64,000 bases of DNA from Chitinophaga filiformis. GTDB lineage: Bacteria > Bacteroidota > Bacteroidia > Chitinophagales > Chitinophagaceae. The stretch is taken from contig NZ_FNBN01000003.1 of NCBI RefSeq assembly GCF_900102545.1, forward strand, positions 921,461-985,460, read 5' to 3'. The notes below the pieces were generated by a model that saw only the letters and a program-made list of their open reading frames with translations, searched no databases and was not told the origin of the DNA. Below are positions 1-8,782 of this stretch, in pieces (positions within the stretch are counted from its first letter, which is position 1; each line of letters opens with the position of its first letter). A program made the translations under genes and the position numbers.

Positions 1-53
1 GTTTGAAGGAGAATGGTACTTGGTAGGAGCGGCCGACTTCCAGCGGATCTGAA

Positions 54-281
54 TCACATGGTTTCAAGCTCAATTAATTCTCCGATCTCTTTAGCCCGGG
101 GCGTAAGCTGTTCCCCCTCATACCAGTTCTCGTTGCCATTCTCATCTGTCTTGATACTGATGTTCAGATGCCCGTCTTCTCCGGTTACATATACAAGGAA
201 TGTCCGCTTCCCATTGGTGTCCTCAACGTCTACCCGGGTATCCTCCCCGTTATAGGGGATATAAAATGTTTTGCGGTTCAT
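54..281 (-). CDS. Small hypothetical protein, 75 aa
   Basis: I do not recognise a family. The product is acidic and soluble, with no signal peptide or membrane segment, and looks like a small beta-rich domain (alternating hydrophobic and charged residues through residue 50, then a helical Leu/Glu tail). The ATG at 281 is the only sensible start. It is divergent from the metallophosphoesterase at 349, with 67 bp between them. Codon use matches neighbouring genes, so it is probably real; the function is unknown. Confidence 0.55.
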   Translation of the reverse strand: MNRKTFYIPYNGEDTRVDVEDTNGKRTFLVYVTGEDGHLNISIKTDENGNENWYEGEQLTPRAKEIGELIELETM

Positions 282-348
282 TGTTTTATGTTTTACTTAG
301 ATGCCTGAAAAACTATGCCAGAACGGTAAGCAATCTTAGCTATTAGGT

Positions 349-1431
349 ATGAAGAAATTTATAAGGAACATTATAGTACGGATGTCAAACTCGGTATCTT
401 CCAAACCGGACAAACAATTGGTATTCGATTCATTGTCGCAGCTATATAAACAGATATGTGATGGAAAGAAGGACAAGGGACTTGTATTAACATGCGATTA
501 TGAAAAAACTTCTATTATCATTTTTTCTGATCAGCATAAAGGAGGTAAAGATGGTTCGGACGATTTTATACTGGCAGAAGCCTCCTATCTTACTGCTTTA
601 CGTTACTACTACGAGAAAGGATTTACATTGGTAAACCTGGGCGATTGTGAAGAGCTGTGGGAGAATAAGCCATCTGCAGTCGTGGAAAAGAACAGGGTAT
701 CCCTGCTGGAGGAAGCCCGCTTCCTGCAACAGAACCGGTATTACAGGATAGTGGGTAACCATGACCTGGAATGGAATTATCAGGTGCCGAGAGACATGTA
801 TCTGAAACCTTTGTTTGGAAAGGAGCTTAAGATCTATGAAGGCCTGGTGCTGAAGATGAAGTATAAAGACGCTGATGAGACCATCTTTTTAGCACATGGT
901 CATCAGGGAGATCTTAGAAGCGACGGCAATGCCTTCAGTAAATGGTTTGTAGCGGCTATCTGGACACCTGTACAGCGTTGGTTTGATGTCAGACTGGACA
1001 CCCTTTCTGATAATTTTGACCTGGTGGATGAACATAATATTATCATGTATGAGTGGAGCCAGCAGTATAAGAAAACACTATTGATATCAGGGCATACACA
1101 TAAGCCGGTATTTGCTTCTATGGATCATATTGACCGGCTCTCCAAGCAGCTGATAAAGGCAACTGAAAAGAAGGATGAGGAACGTATAAAGATCTTACAG
1201 GAGGCATTGGAAAAGAGAAAGGCAGAATATGCCGGCAAACATTTCGTAAAGACAATGCTAAGCCCCAGTTATTTTAATACCGGTTGTTGCTGTTTCAGTG
1301 ATGGAGATATTACGGGTATAGAGATTGCCGAAGGGTTTATCCGACTTATCAAGTGGGAGCAGGAGGGAAAGAATATCAACAGGATAGTACTGGAAGAAGC
1401 GCCGCTGGATTACCTGTTTGACCAGTTATAA
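349..1431 (+). CDS. Calcineurin-like metallophosphoesterase
   Basis: Predicted cytoplasmic dinuclear-metal phosphoesterase, 360 aa. The full ligand set of the family is visible in order: D61-x-H63 (SDQH), D99 (LGDCEELW), N137-H138-D139 (GNHD), H183/H185 (AHGHQGD) and H249/H251 (SGHTH). There is no signal peptide. The region from residue 255 to 305 is a charged, helical insert before the last beta strand. The LGDCEELW signature resembles the UDP-2,3-diacylglucosamine hydrolase side of the superfamily, but the substrate cannot be assigned. It stands alone, convergent with the aldo/keto reductase 18 bp away. Confidence 0.9.
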   Translation: MKKFIRNIIVRMSNSVSSKPDKQLVFDSLSQLYKQICDGKKDKGLVLTCDYEKTSIIIFSDQHKGGKDGSDDFILAEASYLTALRYYYEKGFTLVNLGDCEELWENKPSAVVEKNRVSLLEEARFLQQNRYYRIVGNHDLEWNYQVPRDMYLKPLFGKELKIYEGLVLKMKYKDADETIFLAHGHQGDLRSDGNAFSKWFVAAIWTPVQRWFDVRLDTLSDNFDLVDEHNIIMYEWSQQYKKTLLISGHTHKPVFASMDHIDRLSKQLIKATEKKDEERIKILQEALEKRKAEYAGKHFVKTMLSPSYFNTGCCCFSDGDITGIEIAEGFIRLIKWEQEGKNINRIVLEEAPLDYLFDQL

Positions 1432-1449
1432 GCAGCGGCGCCCGTTTGT

Positions 1450-2433
1450 TTAATCCTTATCCAGGAATGATTTGTGTGTTTCGTTGTACCTGTCGCCTAC
1501 ATTCGGATATTTTGCCAGCAGGTCTTCGATTGCCTGTTTATCAGCAGATGAAAGGGTGATATTCACCGCTGCCGCATTTTCTTCCAGGTATTTTCTTCGT
1601 TTGGTGCCAGGGATCGGGATAATATCTTCTCCCTGGTTCAGTACCCAGGCCAGCGCCAGTTGTGCAGCTGTACAATGTTTAGCGGCTGCCAGTTCTCCAA
1701 ATGCCTCTGCCAGGTTCCTGTTGTTCTCAGCATACTCGCCCTGGTACCGCGGTAATGATTTTCTGAAGTCATTTTCTTTCAGTGTGTTTACATCCAGTGT
1801 GTTGGTTACAAGGCCACGTGCCAGCGGACTGAATGGAACGAAAGAGATCTTTAACTCATGGCAGAGCGGAAGGATCTGATCTTCTACGTCTCTTGTCAGC
1901 AGAGAGTACTCACTTTGTAAGGCTGAAATAGGATGTACGGCATGTGCCTTACGGATAGAGTTTACCCCAGCTTCAGATAAACCCAGGTACCGCACCTTTC
2001 CTTCCTTTACCAGGTCGGCCATCGCTCCCACTGTTTCTTCAATGGGTACTTTCGGATCAACACGATGTACATAATAAAGATCGATCACGTCTGTCTGTAA
2101 TCTTCTGAGGCTGTCTGTTACTGCCTTTTTCATATAAGCAGGTGATCCGTCGAAGCCTGAAGGTTGGCCATCAGCGAAGGTAAAGCCGAATTTGGTAGCG
2201 AGGAATATTTTTGACCGGTTCGGCTTTAATACTTTGGCTACCAGTTCCTCATTTTTACCGTTGGCATAAACATCCGCTGTATCCCAGAAATTGATGCCCA
2301 GTTCAATGGCCCTTTCCAATGTAGCGATGGATTCAACATCGTTTGCTTCACCATAAGCATGGTTCATGCCCATGCATCCCAGCCCTATTGCAGACAATAG
2401 GACGTCTGTGTTACCTAGTTTCCTGAATTTCAT
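1450..2433 (-). CDS. Aldo/keto reductase
   Basis: NAD(P)H-dependent oxidoreductase with the (beta/alpha)8 fold, 327 aa, full length for the family. It begins with the typical KLGNTDVLLSAIGLGCMGM strand, carries the catalytic Asp/Tyr pair in FWDTADVYANGKNEE, the Lys in LATKFGF and the His in DLYYVHRVDP, and ends with the cofactor loop IPIPGTKRRKYLEEN. It resembles the AKR13-like group of general carbonyl reductases. The upstream sequence contains TATCTTTA (complement of 2477-2484), a plausible -7 box. The gene appears monocistronic. Confidence 0.93.
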   Translation of the reverse strand: MKFRKLGNTDVLLSAIGLGCMGMNHAYGEANDVESIATLERAIELGINFWDTADVYANGKNEELVAKVLKPNRSKIFLATKFGFTFADGQPSGFDGSPAYMKKAVTDSLRRLQTDVIDLYYVHRVDPKVPIEETVGAMADLVKEGKVRYLGLSEAGVNSIRKAHAVHPISALQSEYSLLTRDVEDQILPLCHELKISFVPFSPLARGLVTNTLDVNTLKENDFRKSLPRYQGEYAENNRNLAEAFGELAAAKHCTAAQLALAWVLNQGEDIIPIPGTKRRKYLEENAAAVNITLSSADKQAIEDLLAKYPNVGDRYNETHKSFLDKD

Positions 2434-2525
2434 GAGACCGTCGTTTGGGTTAATGTTTTTCTGTTTAGTCGTTCTCTAAAGATACAAACTAATGTGCAGA
2501 TCGGTCTAACGGAATCTTCAGGTAA

Positions 2526-4691
2526 CTAGTTGCCGTCGTCATTTTTAATGCCGCGTTTATTCTTTTGAATACCCTGCCTGAGTTTGCCGAAATTATAATT
2601 GAGGCTCATATTCACAGTACGGAAATATTCCTGTGTACGGGTGTCTTGTGTGAACAGGATACCGTTTGTTGTTATACGGTTATCACGGTATTGTGTAAAC
2701 GGATTATTAATAGCGGCCGAACAGGATAACCTGTCTTTTATCAGCTCTTTATTAAACCCGAAAGAGGAGCTGACCATCGCATTCGCATAAGCCTGTAATG
2801 ACACCTGGTTACGACCGATGACATTCAGCGATGCATTCAGTCGCCATCCTTTGTCCAAACGTGCGGCAATAGCGGTGTTCACCATATGTATCCATGTGTT
2901 CAGTTTAACAGCTGTTGCATTTTGCTCTCCTTTAACAGAGATATAGACGGTATTACCGTTGATGTTAAGGTTTAGCCAACGCAGGATAGGATAGTTGATA
3001 CTGTAGTTGAGTGCAAGGCCGCCTCCTTTCACATTATTTTCAATAGTTGAGCGGGTGATATAACGGGCCGTATCAAAAGCGGCTATTTCCATGAACATGT
3101 TATTGTTGTAGGAATAGCTGATGCCGGCATTGACAGACATCTTTCCTGACCAGCTGTAGCTGAGCTGGAAATCGGTGATAGACGTAGGCTGCAGCGCGGG
3201 ATTACCTGTTGATTCACTCGAAGGATTAGACTTATCTGTGAATGGATTGAGCCGGTAGATATTGGGCCGTTTCAGGCGTTTGGTAATACCCAGGTTCAAC
3301 GAGCTGTTATTGGTCAGTTTCCGGTTGATGAGGAGGGAAGGAAGCACATTCAGGAACTGCTTGTGCACATGCATTGAGTCACTCTGAAATGCAGCGCTCA
3401 TGAACGTCTGCTCAACACGTACACCCCCTTTTACATCCCATTTTTTTGTGGAGAAGGTGTAAGCATTATATGCACTGAAAACGTCCTGGTTGCCATTGAA
3501 ACGGTTCGAGGAGGGATCAGGCTCAAACTTCCCTGAAGAGGGTTGATAATATTCATAGCTGTAGTCGCTGGTATTAGTGCGCCATATTCCTTTCACACCT
3601 GCTTCCATACTGAACTTCCTGAAGCTACGGACATAATCTATCTGAGCGGCGTGCTCGCGGAAGGTTTCGTTGTCATACTGCCGGTAACCGGGATTGAAAT
3701 AATTGATGGTGTCAGTAAAGGTTTGCTGGTAATCCTGGTCCTTGCCGTTGGTGGCATAACGGTAGGAAAAGGTGAGGAGATTGTTCTTATTCTTCCTGGA
3801 AGTGATCTGGTAGTTAATACCGGCATCCATGCTGTTACCTTTACCCTCGTCGTTATTGTTAAGATAATAATGTTGAAGGGTAGTATGACTGTTGCTGAGA
3901 TCAGAAAGCAGATATCCTTTGCCATCGGAATTGTCGCCGCTGATGTTGAACTGCGCAGTAAGCAGGTGCAGACTATCGGCCTCAAAACTGATCTCTGTGC
4001 CTAAATAGGCTGATTTACGCCCCGAACGCCTGTCGCCTTCCTGTTCCAGGTAGGCCGGTGATTCTCCGCCTGAATGGCGCTGCATATCGTTTCTTGCATG
4101 TGGACGGTCGGATTTGCTGGCGCCGCCAAAAGCAGAGATACCCAGTTTCCCGCTTTTAAGGGCGAAGGATGCGCCTGCTCCCGGTCCATTGGCAGGGAAC
4201 TTTTCGCTGAGATTAATAGTGCCATTGTAACCATCTGCTTTTCTTTTAATGGTGACAATGTTAATGATGCCACTAAGTCCTTCGCCATCATATTTGGACG
4301 GTGGCGTGGTAATGACCTCTATCTGCTGGATGGTAGATGCGGGAACGGTACGGAGTAACTGGGAAGGATCTCTTTCCAGCAGGGCAGAAGGCTTGCCGTT
4401 GACCAGGATGCGGAAGCTGGTATTGCCCTTCAGAAGAATATTGCCCGACACGTCTACGGATAGGTAAGGCACTTTACGCATGATCTCCAGTACGTTACTG
4501 CCTTTACTGTCAGGATCGGCCTGCATGTCATAAATGAGACGGTCGATTTCCCGGCGGATAATCGGCTTTTGCGCCGTGACAGTAACCGTCTTTAACCCTT
4601 TTATATGGGATGAATCCGGCGCCTGTGCCATGGCTGTCAGACTGCCCGCAAGCAGGAAGACTGTGTATACTGGTCGTAGTTGTTTTTTCAT
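2526..4691 (-). CDS. Outer-membrane beta-barrel receptor, TonB-dependent-receptor type
   Basis: A 721-aa exported protein. A signal peptide (residues 1-22, ending AMAQA) precedes a plug-like domain (GLKTVTVTAQKP, then NVLEIMRKVPYLSVD, VLVNGKPSALL-type strands and the VITTPPSKYDGEGLSGIINI motif), followed by about 550 residues of barrel strands ending in an aromatic-rich C-terminus. This is the OMP_b-brl_3 organisation, common in Bacteroidota. The carboxypeptidase-like N-terminal domain often found in this group is absent. There is no SusD partner next to it, so the ligand is unknown. Confidence 0.88.
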   Translation of the reverse strand: MKKQLRPVYTVFLLAGSLTAMAQAPDSSHIKGLKTVTVTAQKPIIRREIDRLIYDMQADPDSKGSNVLEIMRKVPYLSVDVSGNILLKGNTSFRILVNGKPSALLERDPSQLLRTVPASTIQQIEVITTPPSKYDGEGLSGIINIVTIKRKADGYNGTINLSEKFPANGPGAGASFALKSGKLGISAFGGASKSDRPHARNDMQRHSGGESPAYLEQEGDRRSGRKSAYLGTEISFEADSLHLLTAQFNISGDNSDGKGYLLSDLSNSHTTLQHYYLNNNDEGKGNSMDAGINYQITSRKNKNNLLTFSYRYATNGKDQDYQQTFTDTINYFNPGYRQYDNETFREHAAQIDYVRSFRKFSMEAGVKGIWRTNTSDYSYEYYQPSSGKFEPDPSSNRFNGNQDVFSAYNAYTFSTKKWDVKGGVRVEQTFMSAAFQSDSMHVHKQFLNVLPSLLINRKLTNNSSLNLGITKRLKRPNIYRLNPFTDKSNPSSESTGNPALQPTSITDFQLSYSWSGKMSVNAGISYSYNNNMFMEIAAFDTARYITRSTIENNVKGGGLALNYSINYPILRWLNLNINGNTVYISVKGEQNATAVKLNTWIHMVNTAIAARLDKGWRLNASLNVIGRNQVSLQAYANAMVSSSFGFNKELIKDRLSCSAAINNPFTQYRDNRITTNGILFTQDTRTQEYFRTVNMSLNYNFGKLRQGIQKNKRGIKNDDGN

Positions 4692-4823
4692 GGTAACGAT
4701 TTTTTATGGCATGGCAATTCCCCTTAAAGCATTGGAAGCTTTAAAAAACAGGGATTGCAATATGTGAATGATAATAGCCGGGCAGGTATAGGCGAGCGGT
4801 TAGTTCCGGTGAAGAAGAGGGGA

Positions 4824-5177
4824 TTAGTCCTGGTGAGATTTGTTCTTTACCATGTAGAAGTATACAAGGAATCCGATGGCGATGAATACCGTTTCAACAC
4901 CATAGGGAAGTGGTGAATGTTCTACATTGTACGGAATGAACTCCAGGACAATCAGACCCAGGCCGGCAAAAAGGAGAATGACACCCCATTTTAGCATTTC
5001 GGTATTCATCCGGGAGATGGCTGGTACCAGTTTCAGCGAGTTTTCGTCTACCGGACCGTTGTCGAGAATGCGTTTTTTCAGGCGGTAATTGAGAAAAGCG
5101 CTAATGACAGCCGCGATGATAGCAAAAACGGAGACGATCATAATAAAACTCCCAAGTGTTTCGACAATAGCAAACAT
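4824..5177 (-). CDS. Small membrane protein, DUF6249-like
   Basis: A 117-aa integral membrane protein with three hydrophobic segments (about residues 8-28, 62-80 and 90-108) and a short charged loop after the first (NYRLKKRILDNGPVDE). The pattern of one helix, a cytoplasmic NG-containing loop and two helices resembles the DUF6249 family found beside ECF sigma factors in Bacteroidota; this assignment is from memory. It is divergent from the sigma gene at 5278, with a perfect dyad between them, so the two are probably co-regulated. Confidence 0.7.
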   Translation of the reverse strand: MFAIVETLGSFIMIVSVFAIIAAVISAFLNYRLKKRILDNGPVDENSLKLVPAISRMNTEMLKWGVILLFAGLGLIVLEFIPYNVEHSPLPYGVETVFIAIGFLVYFYMVKNKSHQD

Positions 5178-5215
5178 AATAAGTGGTTTTTCTCAGTAGA
5201 CAAGACGAATTCCGG

Positions 5216-5251
5216 AAATGTTGCAAATCTCTCATAATTTTTGCAACATTT
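5216..5251. promoter_or_regulatory. Perfect 12-bp inverted repeat between divergent genes
   Basis: The arms aaatgttgcaaa (5216-5227) and tttgcaacattt (5240-5251) are exact reverse complements, separated by 12 nt. The centre is about 56 bp from the start of the DUF6249-like gene and 44 bp from the sigma start, where an operator would control both promoters. Each arm contains the self-palindrome TTGCAA, which suits binding by a dimer pair. There is no T-tract, so a terminator is unlikely. Confidence 0.6.
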
Positions 5252-5277
5252 ATTGCCAAACCGTTGTCTAATCTGAC

Positions 5278-5835
5278 ATGATTGATGAAAAGGAACTGCT
5301 CCCGCGTATCCTGCATGGAGACCTTAAGGCCTTTGAGGTATTGGTAAAACAATACCAGGGATTGGTGTTCCATGTAGTGAACAGGATCATCAATACAAAG
5401 GAAGATAAGGAGGATATCTGCCAGGAGGTGTTTATAAAGGTGCATCAGCACCTGCACCGGTTTGAGTATAAGTCGAGATTGTCTACCTGGATTGCCCGTA
5501 TTGCCTATGTAACAGCTATCAATTACGGGAAAAAGTACAACAATGAGCATACTATAGCCCATCCTGCCGACATTGAAAATTATAGCTTTGCAGAAGAAAA
5601 CCCGGGAAAGCTGCTGGACAAAAAAGACGTAACGGCGTATATTAACAGGCTGATTGCACAGATGCCGGAACAATACAGGACGTTATTGACATTATTCCAT
5701 TTAAACGAGTTCTCGTACCAGGAGATAGAAGAAATAACCGGGATGCCGGAAGGAACAGTGAAAAGCTACCTGTTCCGCGGCAGGAAGCTATTGAAGGAGA
5801 AATTAAGTGTTTATCTTAAAAATGAGCTGTCATGA
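5278..5835 (+). CDS. ECF-type RNA polymerase sigma-70 factor
   Basis: Extracytoplasmic-function sigma factor, 185 aa, typical length. Region 2 spans about residues 10-75 (FEVLVKQYQGLVFHVVNRI, then DICQEVFIKVHQHL and the -10-recognition stretch RLSTWIARIAYVTAINY). Region 4 spans about 125-178, with the HTH in FSYQEIEEITGMPEGTVKSY and RGRKLLKE. Its stop overlaps the start of the next gene by 4 nt (ATGA), indicating translational coupling with a membrane protein that probably acts as its anti-sigma or sensor. Confidence 0.94.
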   Translation: MIDEKELLPRILHGDLKAFEVLVKQYQGLVFHVVNRIINTKEDKEDICQEVFIKVHQHLHRFEYKSRLSTWIARIAYVTAINYGKKYNNEHTIAHPADIENYSFAEENPGKLLDKKDVTAYINRLIAQMPEQYRTLLTLFHLNEFSYQEIEEITGMPEGTVKSYLFRGRKLLKEKLSVYLKNELS

Positions 5836-6251
5836 AAGAGATGGATGATAAAAAGCTGCAGGAATTACTGGAAAAAGGACTGGCTGGTCAAAAGGCTGGT
5901 TTGTCGCCGGAGGAAGCAGAAGAACTGGAAGTATACAGCATGTTGTTTGAAGCATTGGGCAATGAGGCCGCACCCGATCTTCCCCGGGATTTTGCAGTAA
6001 AAGTGACTGCTAAACTGGAGAGGCGGAAGCAGCGGATGGCGGAAGCACGGTTTTATCTGATTGTTGTCTTTTGTTGCCTGTTCCTTGGTGGGAGTTCCTT
6101 TGCCGCATTGATGCATTTTGGTGGAGGAGCGGTGATCAGCAATTTCATTTCCCGCTATGGGACTATATTTATCCTTGGTATCATTCTCTTGCTGCTGATA
6201 CAATATCTTGATCAGAAGTTGGTAAAACAGACATTCCTGAAGGAACGATAA
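5832..6251 (+). CDS. Two-helix membrane protein, putative anti-sigma partner
   Basis: A 139-aa protein with a charged, helical cytosolic N-terminus (residues 1-70, Glu/Lys rich with DLPRDFAVKVTAKLERRKQ) and two membrane segments (about 76-96 and 108-126). It overlaps the sigma gene by 4 nt. The size, topology and position fit an anti-sigma factor, but no zinc-binding ASD motif (H-x3-C-x2-C) is present. The role is inferred from context only. Confidence 0.75.
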   Translation: MKEMDDKKLQELLEKGLAGQKAGLSPEEAEELEVYSMLFEALGNEAAPDLPRDFAVKVTAKLERRKQRMAEARFYLIVVFCCLFLGGSSFAALMHFGGGAVISNFISRYGTIFILGIILLLLIQYLDQKLVKQTFLKER

Positions 6252-6389
6252 ATGCCTGTGGCAGCAGAAGTGTTATCCCGCCATTCCATAGTGTTTCTCA
6301 CCTGTGTAACCTTTTGATGCAGTTTTTTGTTGGAAAATGGGTAGCAGTTGTCCCCTGATTTGGGGATATAGGCCCAGTGTATTTCAGTT

Positions 6390-6397
6390 TACTTTCG
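6390..6397 (+). promoter_or_regulatory. -7 box for the alpha/beta hydrolase gene
   Basis: TACTTTCG fits the Bacteroidota TAnnTTTG/TTTCG -7 element and lies 53 nt before the ATG at 6450, implying a leader of roughly 48 nt. Confidence 0.45.
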
Positions 6398-6449
6398 TGC
6401 TTTCCAAATACACAACTCTCAACCTCAACCTAAACCTAAACAGCATCAA

Positions 6450-7469
6450 ATGAGAAATTTTATTTTTCTGCTAGTAGTGGTCTTTGCAGCATGTAATCAG
6501 GAACCGCATGGCGTCAGCTATCAACAGTATTTTATGCCACACGATTCAGGTGTGCAGACGGGTGGCGTTAAAATGGTAGAAATATCAACACCCAAAGGTA
6601 AATTTCATGTATGGACCAAACGAATTGGCAATAACCCGAAGATGAAACTGTTGCTGTTGCATGGAGGCCCCGGTGCAACGCATGAATTCTTTGAATGTTT
6701 CGAAAGCTTTTTGCCTCAGGAAGGTATTGAGCTGATCGAATACGACCAGCTGGAGTCTTATTACAGTGAACAACCCAATGACAGCAGTCTTTGGACGATG
6801 GAGCATTATGTGGAAGAAGTAGAGCAGGTACGTCAGGCATTAGGACTTGACAGTACAAACTTTTATCTGCTGGGGCACAGCTGGGGCGGTATGCTTGCTA
6901 TAGATTATGCATTGAAATACCAGCAGCATATAAAAGGGCTCATTATTTCTGATATGATGTCCAGCATGAACAGTTATGCTGCGTACAATAAAGTGTTGCG
7001 GGGACAAATGAGAAAGTCGCTGGTCGATTCACTGGAAACATATGAAAACAATAACCAGTACGGCGACAGCACCTATCAGGCACTCGTGATGAATGAGTAC
7101 TATAAAAAGCATATCTGCGTATTACCTGAATGGCCGGAAGCAGCTAACAGAACTTTCAAACATCTGAATGCAGCGGTATATGTTACCATGCAGGGGCCCA
7201 GTGAATTCAAACCGGGTGGTCGTCTCATTAACTGGGACCGCAGCGGTGATCTTCCCAGGATTAAGGTACCCACGTTGACGATAGGAGCAAAGTTTGATAC
7301 AATGGACCCGGAGCATATGAAGTGGATGAGTACACAGGTACAAAATGGAAGTAATGTATACTGTCCCGAAGGCAGCCATTTCAGTTGCTGGGATGATCAG
7401 AAGCATTATTTTCCCGGGCTTATTGCGTTTATGAAGCGTGTAGACCAGGGCACTTTCAGAAAGGGATAA
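6450..7469 (+). CDS. Lipoprotein alpha/beta hydrolase, proline-iminopeptidase-like (S33)
   Basis: A 339-aa serine hydrolase probably anchored as a lipoprotein: residues 1-16 form a signal ending in the lipobox FAAC. The oxyanion-hole motif HGGPGATHEFF (about residues 71-81), the nucleophile elbow GHSWGGM (Ser about 144) and a late His in EGSHFSCWDD (about 309) give the catalytic triad. HGGPG plus the layout is characteristic of prolyl aminopeptidases of MEROPS S33. Envelope location suggests peptide scavenging, but the substrate is not proven. A strong hairpin terminator follows at 7708-7747. Confidence 0.88.
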   Translation: MRNFIFLLVVVFAACNQEPHGVSYQQYFMPHDSGVQTGGVKMVEISTPKGKFHVWTKRIGNNPKMKLLLLHGGPGATHEFFECFESFLPQEGIELIEYDQLESYYSEQPNDSSLWTMEHYVEEVEQVRQALGLDSTNFYLLGHSWGGMLAIDYALKYQQHIKGLIISDMMSSMNSYAAYNKVLRGQMRKSLVDSLETYENNNQYGDSTYQALVMNEYYKKHICVLPEWPEAANRTFKHLNAAVYVTMQGPSEFKPGGRLINWDRSGDLPRIKVPTLTIGAKFDTMDPEHMKWMSTQVQNGSNVYCPEGSHFSCWDDQKHYFPGLIAFMKRVDQGTFRKG

Positions 7470-7706
7470 AGGCAGGTGTCCATCTCATACTGACCATAAG
7501 AAACGAGGGGGAGAAGTATAATGCGCCCATTTAGGGTGACTCAAAGTGATATTATTTTGTCATGGAGATATATGGGTGGAGTCTTACAGGGGGGAAACCA
7601 GCCTTTCCCCAGTCTTATACATGCTTTTGCCATGCCTTTGATATGGAGTTGAGGTGGACTTAAGTTGGACTTGAAATAAACCTGAGGGGGGTAATATTAT
7701 ATTAGA
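7470..7706. other. Intergenic, no gene seen
   Basis: No credible ORF. The stretch has G-runs, a 7-bp hairpin (ggggaaa 7591-7597 with tttcccc 7604-7610) and two near-copies of AGTCTTACA flanking it (7580-7589 and 7611-7619). It could be a 3' UTR or a structured RNA; nothing recognisable. Confidence 0.4.
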
Positions 7707-7707
7707 T

Positions 7708-7747
7708 GGGCTGACCAATGAGCAGAAGATGCTTCATTGGTCAGCCC
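7708..7747. terminator. Bidirectional terminator
   Basis: A 14-bp perfect stem (gggctgaccaatga 7708-7721 with tcattggtcagccc 7734-7747) and 12-nt loop, followed by ttt. It sits between convergent genes ending at 7469 (+) and 7785 (-). Confidence 0.75.
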
Positions 7748-7784
7748 TTTATGTTACAAAGATCGTTAAATATTCCGATGATTG

Positions 7785-8525
7785 TTATTTTGCCTGTTGC
7801 TGTGCCTGCGCGCTTCCAAACACTGTTTTCAGCAGGTCGGTAACACGGGCGGCAGGGTCCTGCCTGATCTTCTGCTCTTCAACTGCTACTTCCTGGAAGA
7901 TACCGGCAATCGCTTTTTCGGTTACGTAAGCGGTAAGGTCGGTATTTACCGGTGTGGAAGAGAACTTGTTATATACGGAAAACAGGTCTGACCAGTATTT
8001 GGTAGCATCCACTTTCTTCAGGGCATCGCCGATAACCGGTTTGAACGCACTGGTAAGTGCTGCCGTGGTTTTATCCTTGAAGTAGTTGGTAGCGGCTGAG
8101 TTACCTCCTTTCAGGATGCCCAGGGCATCAGTGATCGTCATTTGTTTGATGGCGTTTACGAAGATAGGAGCGGCAGATTTTGCTGCTTCTTCCGCACCTC
8201 TGTTCATAGACAGGATGGCTTTATCCACAACACTACCCAGGCCTACATTACGCAGGGTGCTTTCTACCTTCTGAGCCTCAGGAGGCATCAATATTTTAAG
8301 TGCGGCATTAGCAAAGAAACCGTTGGCAGCAGAAAGCTTATTTGCACTGTTCTGGGTACCGATAGTGAGTGCTTCTTTCAGCGCGGCAGCAATCTGTGCA
8401 GAACTCAGACCACCGGAAGTGGGCAGATTGGCTGGCAGGTTATTCAGGATCTGTTGTGAAGTTTCACAACCAGTGATCGTCAATAGGAGTGCGGCTAAAA
8501 TACATGCAAAAAAGCCTTGTTTCAT
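7785..8525 (-). CDS. DUF4197 lipoprotein
   Basis: A 246-aa predicted lipoprotein. The ATG at 8525 is preferred over the upstream in-frame one at 8564 because it starts a clean signal (MKQGFFACILAALLLTITGC) and because a -7 box at 8569-8562 would overlap the longer reading. After Cys20 the protein follows the DUF4197 pattern: GLSSAQIAAALKEALTIGT, NAALKILMPPEAQKVE, LLKGG-like turns and the C-terminal YVTEKAIAGIFQEVAVEEQ, RVTDLLKTVFG. The family is all-helical and has no assigned function. Confidence 0.9.
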   Translation of the reverse strand: MKQGFFACILAALLLTITGCETSQQILNNLPANLPTSGGLSSAQIAAALKEALTIGTQNSANKLSAANGFFANAALKILMPPEAQKVESTLRNVGLGSVVDKAILSMNRGAEEAAKSAAPIFVNAIKQMTITDALGILKGGNSAATNYFKDKTTAALTSAFKPVIGDALKKVDATKYWSDLFSVYNKFSSTPVNTDLTAYVTEKAIAGIFQEVAVEEQKIRQDPAARVTDLLKTVFGSAQAQQQAK

Positions 8526-8561
8526 AATAGATTGTATTACATTGATAAATGTTAGCGATCG

Positions 8562-8569
8562 CAAAGATA
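8562..8569 (-). promoter_or_regulatory. -7 box for the DUF4197 gene
   Basis: On the minus strand TATCTTTG, an exact TAnnTTTG match, with its last base 37 nt upstream of the ATG at 8525. It supports the shorter start. Confidence 0.6.
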
Positions 8570-8782
8570 GATTTTTCTTTTTAATAGAATATTCCCTTTA
8601 AAATGCGATATTGCATAAGGAGAAAAACATCAATTCCTTACCGTCAGGAATACTGCAAAAACTATACAACGGAGCATAAATTCCAAAGCCAGAAAGAGGA
8701 AAAACAGCTTTTTAATCTGAGTCAGTAACCGAGCGCGCATGCTGGATTTTTATTTTCAGTAGGCGAGATTTAAAGATTCCAC

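Noticed and set aside
1399..1441. Hairpin gcgccgct/agcggcgc at the end of the metallophosphoesterase gene
   Set aside because: The left arm lies in coding sequence, the loop is 27 nt and the T-tract is weak, so I did not call a terminator.
5101..5673. 190-aa minus-strand ORF
   Set aside because: It is the antisense shadow of the sigma factor gene and its upstream region; no family features and Cys/His-rich composition typical of a shadow.
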